From NCBI RefSeq assembly GCF_000482865.1, contig NZ_AXWW01000032.1:1-64000 (forward strand): 64,000 nucleotides of DNA, given 5' to 3'. Source of the stretch: Actinokineospora inagensis DSM 44258 (GTDB taxonomy: Bacteria; Actinomycetota; Actinomycetes; Mycobacteriales; Pseudonocardiaceae). The position numbers were made by a program, and so were the translations under genes. This document shows positions 1 through 6,973 of this stretch, one piece after another. Every line of letters starts with the position of its first letter. Position 1 is the stretch's first letter. The notes under the pieces are model-generated. The model ran no database searches and was not told where the DNA came from. It saw only the letters and a program-made list of their open reading frames with translations.

Positions 1-362
1 GCTACGGACTGCCCACCCCCGAGAAAATCACCCTCCGCCTGCGAGCAGGAGTCGACCCCACCGACGACCAGGTCGCCGTACACGTCCAGGTGGACACACT
101 CGCCGCCATGGCCACCACCGTCCTGCACTGGCACAAAACCTTCGCCCAGGCCAACATCGACATCGTCGGAGGCGACAACCACAAGGGACCGGAAATCACC
201 GTCCGCGGCATCCCCCTCGGTAGCCTGCTCCTCATCGACGTACTCGCCCACCCCACCACACGCGAATGCTCGACCATCCGCGGACACGTGCTCCACGGCA
301 ACGACGCACTCCACTGGCCCCACCAAGCCGCCGCCGGCGCCATCAACACACCCAGCACATAA
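1..362 (+). CDS. Unknown protein, 5'-truncated by the window edge
   Basis: An open frame is already open at base 3 and ends with TAA at 360-362. The visible part is about 119 residues and keeps a coherent coding composition, with phrases such as VQVDTLAAMATTVLHWHK and GGDNHKGPEITVRGIPLG. A GTG at 90 would give only 90 residues, but the same frame reads through sensibly upstream, so I treat the gene as entering from the left. I see no motif, signal peptide or membrane segment that I recognise. It runs in the same direction as the small gene at 488, about 125 bases downstream, and the two may form one unit. Function unknown. Confidence 0.5.
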   Translation, partial: YGLPTPEKITLRLRAGVDPTDDQVAVHVQVDTLAAMATTVLHWHKTFAQANIDIVGGDNHKGPEITVRGIPLGSLLLIDVLAHPTTRECSTIRGHVLHGNDALHWPHQAAAGAINTPST

Positions 363-487
363 CACCCACCAGCCACCAAGGCCACCGACCGACATCGCGC
401 TCCACCACCCCGAACACACGCCCCCCACTCACCCGGTGCCGGCGCGACGTTCACACCGGCGTCACCACCACCAGGAAGGCCACACCC

Positions 488-711
488 ATGCACAACCCCG
501 AAATCGACCTCTACGCCAAATCGTCGGGAACTGCGCACTGACCCCCCACACCGCCGAGTTCACCATCGGCACCAGAAACGGCAACCTCATCCACCTCACC
601 ATCGACCACGACCGAATCCACGAACTCATCACCCAGGCCACCCACGCCCTCAACCAACTCAACCAGCGGCAGGACAACCGAGCCAACCCCGCCCCCACAC
701 CGGTGGCCTGA
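488..711 (+). pseudogene. Small gene, probably broken by a frameshift
   Basis: A GGAAGG-like ribosome binding site (about 474-480) precedes ATG 488, which opens a frame of only 17 codons (MHNPEIDLYAKSSGTAH) ending in TGA at 539-541. From about 538 a different frame continues with typical coding character to TGA 709-711: LTPHTAEFTIGTRNGNLIHL, then an amphipathic stretch rich in H, I, L and Q. Neither part is convincing alone. Together they resemble a single protein of about 70 residues with a one- or two-base indel near 535. Alternatives are a genuine 17-residue peptide followed by a coupled second gene, or a programmed frameshift. No domain recognised. Confidence 0.4.
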
Positions 712-810
712 CCAGCCGCAAGACCTCTGCCGGTCGAGGACCCACCACGACCCCGACCGGCAGAAACCCACACCGCCCACTCCCACGAACACACCGGTCA
801 AGGCCGACAA

Positions 811-1210
811 TCACAATCGACCGCCGCCGCGAGTCAATGTCGTCGCCTCCGGGGCATCCACACGACAAGCAGCCCGCTGCTGGGTTCCTGCGGTGCTCAC
901 CAAGGTCGCAGGTAGGGACGCCCACTCAAGCACTGTGACCGTGGAGCCGTTGCCACCACCCCAACAGGCGGCCAGCACGTGGGACACGAGCGGCTCCCAC
1001 GAATTCGCGAAGAACACCACCCGGACCGGGCAACCGGCCCCTTTCACACACACCAGCGGACGCAGCGGCCTCGGGCACCGTGGGAAGGCGCTCTGACGTC
1101 TCCATCTCCGGCCACCGGTAATGACCGGTCACGACGTCTGCCTCCTCCAGGACATTGATGCCGTAGTTCAACACCTGTCCTCGCGGCCCGCGGCGCAACT
1201 GGGCCAGCAC
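811..1210 (-). pseudogene. Possible decayed gene in an otherwise empty 700-base stretch
   Basis: The stretch 712-1406 has no convincing intact gene. On the minus strand one frame from about 1210 begins MLAQLRRGPRGQVLNYGINV and loses coding character near 1040. A second frame then carries VRVVFFANSWEPLVSHVL down to about 811. The two halves could be one short protein split by an indel. Family unknown, and this could be chance. I see nothing else in the stretch. Confidence 0.25.
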
Positions 1211-1406
1211 GCCATCAAGTATTCAGGCGAGCAGTTGTCGTAGGCGTCGCGGGTGATCGCGGCACCGATATCACCCGGTTGGGTGTCCTGCCTCCGCGCG
1301 GCGCGCCTACGACGCCGCTGACGGTGGCGGCTCCTGCCGCGACGCCATCATCGAGGCTGGACGTCCAGCACCGCCACGTTCAGGTTCCCGACGGCAGTGG
1401 GGCCGG

Positions 1407-1898
1407 TTAGTCGGCGAGTGTCAGTGGTTCTGGGCTGAACTGGTGGGTGAGGAGGTCGTGTAGGAGGGTGGGCAGTGTGGGGGGTAGGAGTTTGTCGTGG
1501 CAGTGGCGGAGTTCCTGGAGTGGCCACCAGCGGCGTTCGATGAGCCCGGTCTTCTCGTTGGCTGTGGGTGTGGGTGTTGTCTGGGGTGTTGTGGTGGGGG
1601 TTCGGGCGAGGAAGACGTGTTCGATGCGGTGGTGGTCGCGGCCTTTGTAGTGGAAGCGGGTTTCGCGTGTCCAGAGTTTGCGGCCGAGGTGCGTGAGGAG
1701 GATTCCGGTTTCCTCGGCGAGTTCTCGGCGTGCCGCGGTGTGGAGATCTTCGCCGTGGTCGAGGCCGCCGCCGGGGAGTTCCCACCAGTGGTGGTCGGGG
1801 TCGGTGGGGTCGAGGGCATGGATGAGCAGGACGCGGTCGGTGGGGTCCAGTAGGAGGACGCGGGCGCCGATGCGGGGTGTTGTGGTGCGGGTGGGCAT
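1407..1898 (-). CDS. Nudix hydrolase
   Basis: 163 residues. The Nudix box is complete: GGGLDHGEDL, then RRELAEETGI (GX5EX7REUXEEXGU), at about residues 43-65, preceded by the usual HHWWELPGG strand. The protein probably hydrolyses a nucleoside diphosphate linked to another group; the substrate cannot be read from sequence. It is the last gene of a minus-strand cassette (radical SAM, kinase, EEP protein, Nudix), 64 bases after the EEP stop, with a GAGGA element upstream of ATG 1898. In this setting it may act on a modified nucleotide or sanitise a by-product, which is inference. The C-terminal third is rich in T and P and not diagnostic. Confidence 0.85.
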   Translation of the reverse strand: MPTRTTTPRIGARVLLLDPTDRVLLIHALDPTDPDHHWWELPGGGLDHGEDLHTAARRELAEETGILLTHLGRKLWTRETRFHYKGRDHHRIEHVFLARTPTTTPQTTPTPTANEKTGLIERRWWPLQELRHCHDKLLPPTLPTLLHDLLTHQFSPEPLTLAD

Positions 1899-1962
1899 GG
1901 CGTGGGCTGGTCCTCGCGGTCCGCTGGCGGGCGTGGTGTGCCTGCCGGACCGTGGTGGGGGT

Positions 1963-2802
1963 TCAGAACAGGGTCGGTTCCGGCTCGGCGAGTGTGGCCG
2001 CCGTGGCGGGATCGGACGTTAGCAGGCGTGTGGTGGCGGTCAGGGCCAGGCGCACCGAGAGTGCGGAGTGGTCGGTGAGTCGCGTGCCATCGGAGGCGAG
2101 TGTCCTGGTCTCGTGGAGGTAGTCGCACGCGAGCAGCGCGTCGGCCAGTGCGTGTGTGCCATGGGCGTGGTCGTAGCGGTAGCCCAATTCGGGTCGACGT
2201 GCCCAACTGTGTTCGACCTCGTGTGGGTGAACGTGCCGGAACAGGTCGCGTAGGCCGTGGCGGTGGGTGAGGTCGGCGTAGAAGTCGTGCTCGAATGGAG
2301 CGAATTGGCCCCGGTGTGGGGGTTGGTGGTGCGGTTCGAGGACGTTGAGGTCCCCGAGCAACAGCAGCGGAGCAGTACCCGCTGTGCTGGTCAGAGCCTG
2401 GGTGAAGTGCCGGATCCACTTCTTCTTGCGTTCGGTCTTCTCGGCGCCGGCATCTCGTGAGGGCACATAGGCGCCGATCACGCGCAGAGGCCCGTCCGTG
2501 GTGTCGATGATGACGCCGGTGGCGCGTGCGGGCAGGTAGTCGAGCGCGGCGTTGAGCGGGTCCGGGGTGGTCGGGAGTGTGCTGGCGATCATCACGCCGA
2601 GCTCGCCGGGGCCGTGGGTGGGGAAGGTGACCGCGTATCCGGCGGTGGTGAACGCCTCGGCGAGGTAGTGGCTGCCCGCGGTGGCTTTGGTCTCGGTGAG
2701 CACCAGGACGTCGTCAGACCGGTGGGTGAGCCAGCGCAGTTGGCGTTGGGCGCGGTCGAGGGAGGGGGCGCCGACGTTGACGGTGATCAGGCTCAGGGGC
2801 AT
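1963..2802 (-). CDS. Endonuclease/exonuclease/phosphatase (EEP) family protein
   Basis: 279 residues from ATG 2802. The EEP fold (exonuclease III/ExoA, phosphatases) is shown by the metal-binding Glu in LVLTETKATAG near residue 37, the LLLGDLNVLEPHHQ strand with Asp and Asn near the middle, a RYDHAHG segment and the terminal TDHSALSVRL with the catalytic Asp-His pair. Family members cleave phosphodiester or phosphomonoester bonds in nucleic acids, lipids or nucleotides; substrate unknown. A start at 2943 would add 47 low-complexity residues; ATG 2802 is preferred because it overlaps the kinase stop by 10 bases (2793-2802), as in a coupled operon. ExoIII-like DNA repair is the conventional alternative, but the neighbours point to nucleotide chemistry. 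Confidence 0.8.
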   Translation of the reverse strand: MPLSLITVNVGAPSLDRAQRQLRWLTHRSDDVLVLTETKATAGSHYLAEAFTTAGYAVTFPTHGPGELGVMIASTLPTTPDPLNAALDYLPARATGVIIDTTDGPLRVIGAYVPSRDAGAEKTERKKKWIRHFTQALTSTAGTAPLLLLGDLNVLEPHHQPPHRGQFAPFEHDFYADLTHRHGLRDLFRHVHPHEVEHSWARRPELGYRYDHAHGTHALADALLACDYLHETRTLASDGTRLTDHSALSVRLALTATTRLLTSDPATAATLAEPEPTLF

Positions 2803-3431
2803 GCCGCGCTCTTCTCGGTCAGGGCGTGGTGGACGAGGGACACGATGGCCGCGGCGATTGTCTCCGGTGGGTCGGTGGTGGCCTCCACCGAGGTGACCGA
2901 CCAGTCCCGTTCGCGCAGGTTGTCGATGGCTCGGAGATAGCACCGGACCTCGCGGAGGCTGTTGTCCGGAGCGCGTTCGAAGCGGCTGTGGCCGCCGCGT
3001 GCCCTGAGGCGGGCGCTGATGACCTGGGCGTCGCCAGTGAGGACGACCGACAGATCAGGCTGGTAGACGCCCTGGTTGAGTTGCCACACCACCTCCGTGG
3101 GCACATCGTCGAGCCCTTGGAGGACCAGGGAGGACGCGACATACCGGTCACACACCACCACGGCGCCCTCCACCAGGGCGGGCAGGATCTCGGTATCGAG
3201 TTGGTGGTGGCGATCGGCCGCACACAGGCAGGCCAGGGCCATGCCGCGGTAGGTGTCCGTTCCGTGACGTGCCAGCTCACCCAGGCGGGCGCGGGAGGGC
3301 TGGGCTGTGGAGTGCACAGGCAGGCCCGAACGCGCGAGCGTCTCGGTGACGAGCCGAGCGGTGGTGGACTTGCCCACACCACCAGGCCCGTCCAACGTGA
3401 GTAGCAGGCCGGGAAGCCGAGTGGTGTTCAC
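2793..3431 (-). CDS. Thymidylate-kinase-like nucleotide kinase
   Basis: 212 residues from GTG 3431, which overlaps the upstream TGA as GTGA. The P-loop LDGPGGVGKSTTARL lies near residues 13-27, the DRY motif (VVCDRYVASSLVLQGL) mid-protein and a lid-like RARGGHSRFE after it. These are the marks of the dTMP kinase family, which phosphorylates deoxynucleoside monophosphates with ATP. A housekeeping tmk is normally elsewhere in such genomes. This copy sits between a radical SAM enzyme and an EEP phosphatase, so it may phosphorylate an unusual nucleotide; that is inference. Length is normal for the family and no key motif is missing. Confidence 0.8.
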   Translation of the reverse strand: MNTTRLPGLLLTLDGPGGVGKSTTARLVTETLARSGLPVHSTAQPSRARLGELARHGTDTYRGMALACLCAADRHHQLDTEILPALVEGAVVVCDRYVASSLVLQGLDDVPTEVVWQLNQGVYQPDLSVVLTGDAQVISARLRARGGHSRFERAPDNSLREVRCYLRAIDNLRERDWSVTSVEATTDPPETIAAAIVSLVHHALTEKSAACP

Positions 3432-4540
3432 GCGGACGTCAGCGGCAACAGCCTGCGCCCATCCGCGGGTGCGGTGATCGGGCACTGCTCGGTGTCGACA
3501 TCGCCGATGCGTCCACCCGCGGCGACGACGGCTGCCGGGCACCCCTTGCCGCAGCCCGAGCCCAGGGAGCACGCCGCGCAGGTCGGGTTGGCGCCGACCC
3601 GGTAGCGGTCGTGGAACCGGTAGTCGTCGAGGCGTTGAGCGATGTCGGAATCGGTGAGGATGTTGCCGACGATGAACTCCGTGTCGGCATGTCGAGCACC
3701 GGGGGTACGGGCTGCGAACACCAGGTACGGGCACACCGTGACCTCGCCGGGGGTGAACACGTAGATGATCGTGCCCGCCTCGCACCCGGCCAGCGGGCGG
3801 CCGGCGGTGTTGGGGAAACGGATGTGCGCGACGTCGAGGTCCGGGCCGTCGAAAGGGGCGGTCAGCTCGAAGATCTCCCGCATGTGCAGGGTGGTCTTGG
3901 CCAACCTCGCCCGGGATTTCACGCCGCGGCCCATGCTGCCGAGCGGGTTGAGCAACACATAGCGGGCACCGTGAACGCGGGCAAAGGCACAGAGCCGGGC
4001 GTACTCCTCGTTCTGCGCCAACGTGTTCGGCGTGCACAACAACCCCTGCAAGATCCCCACCGCGGCAAGCTTGGCCACGGTGGCGACAGTGACAGCGAAA
4101 CTTGCCCGGTCACCGCGGAACTTGCCGTGCGACTCGGCCGCGAACCCGTCCAACGACACATTGCAATGCACCCCCAGGGCAGCCAGCGCGCCGATCCGGG
4201 CGTCGTCGAGCGCGGTGGCGTTGGTGCACACCCCGACACTCATCCCCGCGGACCGGAACGCGGCCACGATGGCCAGGAACTCCGGATGGATCGACGGCTC
4301 GCCACCGGTCAACGTCACCCGCGTGACCCGGGACGCCGCCAACCCGGGGATCACCTTCCCCACAACGTCTTCCAGCGACATCCGCCCACCGATCCTCGTC
4401 GCCGAGACGAAACAGTGCGCACAGCGCAAATTACAGTCCTCGTTGATCTGGACCAGCGCTTTGCGAAACGGCTGCTCCACCGTGGTGCGGAAGTAGCACG
4501 ACGACGCCACCTCGTCGGTGGCGATGCTGCGAGCGGTCAT
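3428..4540 (-). CDS. Radical SAM/SPASM-domain enzyme
   Basis: 370 residues from ATG 4540, chosen because GAGG stands 7-11 bases upstream; a start at 4690 would add 50 atypical residues. The N-terminal radical SAM core has CNLRCAHC (CX3CX2C, binds the 4Fe-4S cluster that cleaves SAM), TLTGGEPSIHPEF (SAM-binding GGEP) and VSLDGFAAESH. The C-terminus has a SPASM-type cysteine array: CEAG, TVCPYL, CAACSLGSGCGKGCPA. SPASM enzymes bind auxiliary clusters and modify peptides, sugars or other small molecules. It is first of four co-directional genes and divergent from a LysR regulator. No obvious substrate peptide is adjacent; the nucleotide kinase and Nudix neighbours suggest a nucleotide or nucleoside substrate (inference). 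Confidence 0.85.
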   Translation of the reverse strand: MTARSIATDEVASSCYFRTTVEQPFRKALVQINEDCNLRCAHCFVSATRIGGRMSLEDVVGKVIPGLAASRVTRVTLTGGEPSIHPEFLAIVAAFRSAGMSVGVCTNATALDDARIGALAALGVHCNVSLDGFAAESHGKFRGDRASFAVTVATVAKLAAVGILQGLLCTPNTLAQNEEYARLCAFARVHGARYVLLNPLGSMGRGVKSRARLAKTTLHMREIFELTAPFDGPDLDVAHIRFPNTAGRPLAGCEAGTIIYVFTPGEVTVCPYLVFAARTPGARHADTEFIVGNILTDSDIAQRLDDYRFHDRYRVGANPTCAACSLGSGCGKGCPAAVVAAGGRIGDVDTEQCPITAPADGRRLLPLTSA

Positions 4541-4576
4541 CGGGAACCTCGCTTCCCCAAGCGGTACACCGAAAGA

Positions 4577-4616
4577 GCCCGAACGGGCGAAAACCCACAT
4601 GATGTCCGCTCGGACA
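4577..4616. promoter_or_regulatory. Two short palindromes in the LysR/radical SAM divergent intergenic region
   Basis: Between the divergent starts (4540 minus, 4729 plus) lie GCCCG-AA-CGGGC at 4577-4588 and TGTCCG-CT-CGGACA at 4603-4616. Both are perfect inverted repeats. LysR regulators typically bind dyads of the T-N11-A type between themselves and a divergent target, so these are plausible operators. Binding is inferred, not shown. Confidence 0.4.
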
Positions 4617-4728
4617 GTAGCGCGACCCGCGATGTCTCGGCGAACATCTCTGGGCCACCCCCACGCGAACTGCGGCCAACGACAACCCAACTGTCCCCAC
4701 GAACATCAACGAACCCGCGGGGAGAACC

Positions 4729-5841
4729 ATGCCTGGCACGGACACCGGCGCGACGGAAACCCTCACGGCGCTACTGGGATGCCCGCCTCACCTGCTCGAC
4801 CTCAGCCTCGACCAACTCCGCACCCTCGCCGTCGTGCACGCCACTGGCACGGCCCAACGCGCCGCCCGCGCACTCGGACGCGAGCAATCCAGCGTGCAGA
4901 AACAACTCGACCACCTCAACAAGACCGCCACCCGACTCGTCGGCGAGGCACTCGTGGTCAAACAAGGCCGCGGCAAGGACTTCCTGTTCACCACCACCGG
5001 GGAAGAACTGGTCGCCCTGGCGCACAGCACACTCTCGGACTGGAACAACAGCCTGCACCACAGCCGACGACGACTCGGATCCACCGTCACCTTCGGCACC
5101 ACCGAGTTCACCGTCCAGTTCCTCGGCGCCATCTGGCCCACACTCCGCCACGACTTCGAAGCCCGCGGCATCCACCTCACCATCGAACACGTCCGCACCC
5201 GCGACCTCTGGCGCACCCTCGACAGCAAGAAAGTCGACATCGTCTGCGGCAGCCTCGCCGCCCCACCCAACCAAACCCCCACCCACGACTACGACTTCCT
5301 CGAATGGCACCGAGAACACGTCGCCATCCTCACCAACCTCACCACCCGAGAACTCCCCGACACCCCCATCACCGCCACCCAACTACCCACCCTCCCCCTC
5401 CTCACCCCCACCGCAGGACTCCTCGCCGACTTCCTCACCCACTGGTACGGCCCCGACCACCACTCCACCCTCAACGTCATCGCCACCATCGACTCCCTCA
5501 ACTACGGCCTCAACCTCCTCACCACCCACCTCCTCCACGGCTGCCTCCTCACCACCGACCGCGTCGCCGACGCCGCCCTCGACGGCCGCCTCCCCGGCCA
5601 AGGCCTCCGCAAACTCACCCTCGCCAACGACTACCACCCCCACCTCGAAATCGTCACCGGCATCCTCACCCGCAAACACGAACGCGACCACTACACCCCC
5701 GACCACCCTGCGCGTGCCGAAAACTACGTCCGCGCAGTTCAGGAGGCGTGTCGGTACTCGTGGATGACTCCGCCGATTCGGTCCAGTCGGCGTACGGTGA
5801 GGCGTTCGGGCCGAGGACAGCTTGGGCGGTGGCTTTGCTGA
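4729..5841 (+). CDS. LysR-type transcriptional regulator
   Basis: 370 residues, ATG 4729 preceded by GGGGAGAA. Residues about 22-85 form a winged HTH (LSLDQLRTLAVVHATGTAQR, then QSSVQKQLDHLNK). From about residue 115 a periplasmic-binding-protein-like effector domain follows (STVTFGTTEFTVQFLGAIW, VDIVCGSLAAPPN). It is divergent from the radical SAM cassette with 188 bases between, the classic arrangement for a LysR controlling its neighbour. The last 35 residues after position 335 have different composition, so the true end could have been altered by rearrangement. The ligand is unknown and might be a substrate or product of the cassette. Confidence 0.8.
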   Translation: MPGTDTGATETLTALLGCPPHLLDLSLDQLRTLAVVHATGTAQRAARALGREQSSVQKQLDHLNKTATRLVGEALVVKQGRGKDFLFTTTGEELVALAHSTLSDWNNSLHHSRRRLGSTVTFGTTEFTVQFLGAIWPTLRHDFEARGIHLTIEHVRTRDLWRTLDSKKVDIVCGSLAAPPNQTPTHDYDFLEWHREHVAILTNLTTRELPDTPITATQLPTLPLLTPTAGLLADFLTHWYGPDHHSTLNVIATIDSLNYGLNLLTTHLLHGCLLTTDRVADAALDGRLPGQGLRKLTLANDYHPHLEIVTGILTRKHERDHYTPDHPARAENYVRAVQEACRYSWMTPPIRSSRRTVRRSGRGQLGRWLC

Positions 5842-5956
5842 CGGTGGCGGAGTCGCAGCCAGCGGTCTTTGCTGTTCGCCCCGCGGTGCCGTCGCTTCAG
5901 CCGAGACCGCCGCCGGGCTGTTAGGCTGCGACGATGCACAGCGGCGCATGAGACAG

Positions 5957-6798
5957 CTACCGGCCTTTGGGGAATGGGTCGAAGCCCATCAGCTCTATTC
6001 TGTCCTTATTCCACGAGCTTGCCTTGGTCGCGTCGGGGTGCCGGATGCCGAGATGCTCCGCGGGTGGGCTGTTGAGGTAGTCGGCCCACCTACACACGGA
6101 CAGATGCGGGCACTTGTCGATGTTGTTGTTGCAGTGCGTGCACAGGAGCCCGCGGACGGCTCCGGTGAAGTGGTCGTGGTCCACCACCGTGCCGAAGTCG
6201 CGGCCGCATGCGTGGCAGGCCGATCCCGCCAGGTCCACCAATGTCGCTCGGATGCGTCCGAGCGGGGTGGATGTGTCGAGATCCGGTGGCCAGGCGGCAC
6301 GTCCACCGAGGAAGTAGCATCGCACGCTCGCCGAGACATGTGCGGGATCGACTTCCTTATCCTGGAATTGAACCGTCCAGGTGACTTCTCGTGTCCGTTC
6401 GGAGTAGGCCCTTCCTGATCCCAGGGTGTGTCGAAGTTGCCGAGCCCGCGGCGGCGGCGTGGAGGAAGCTCCCGATAGTGGGTTCCATCGGTGTACCAGC
6501 GGAATCGACGGGTGTGGACGTTGTCGAGCGGTAAGAGGGCCGGAGTCAGCAAGTCCGGCTTGCGACCGCCCGAGCACAACGGAAACGTGCCCTCGAGCAG
6601 GTGGTAGCGCCCGTCATCACCCAACACCGCCCGGAGTGCCATACCGCCCCACCGGCGCCTACGCAGAGAACACTCGGTTCCAATGGCGTCGCGGACATGG
6701 CGGTCGACCGCGTCGTGGTCCAGCTTCAACGCCATCCTCGACAGGAGGTTCCTCCTCCGTCCTTCCGGCCATTCATCAAGCCCAACTGAGTTCGCCAC
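5957..6798 (-). pseudogene. Recombination endonuclease VII-like gene with a frameshift
   Basis: Two minus-strand frames join into one gene. The upstream half (GTG 6798 or ATG 6735) reads ALRAVLGDDGRYHLLEGTF and DNVHTRRFRWYTDGTHYREL down to about 6420. The downstream half carries the endonuclease VII signature: CHACGRDFGTVVDHDHFTG followed by RGLLCTHCNNNIDKC, with paired cysteines for zinc and a DHDH active-site strand, and ends at 5957. Total length 842 bases is not divisible by three, consistent with loss of one base near 6400-6430. Such HNH-type nucleases occur in phages and in actinobacterial accessory DNA. The gene is probably inactive unless the shift is a sequence error or is recoded. 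Confidence 0.6.
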
Positions 6799-6973
6799 GC
6801 GTTCACGCTATCGCGGCGAACACGCCGCGATAGCGCCGTTCACCGTGGCGAGCGCGCGTAGCGTCCAGTGCTTCGCCCCACAGGATAAGGTCCAGCTTGT
6901 GTCCTTGGATGACTCCGCACGCGAAGGTGCCGACAGACTCGACCCCGCCTCCGATTCGGCGGAGGACCGGGCG

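Noticed and set aside
3428-4540. Radical SAM enzyme next to a nucleotide kinase read as a prokaryotic viperin
   Set aside because: It is 370 residues with a C-terminal SPASM-type cysteine array, and viperins lack such a domain. The similarity is limited to the CX3CX2C motif and gene context.
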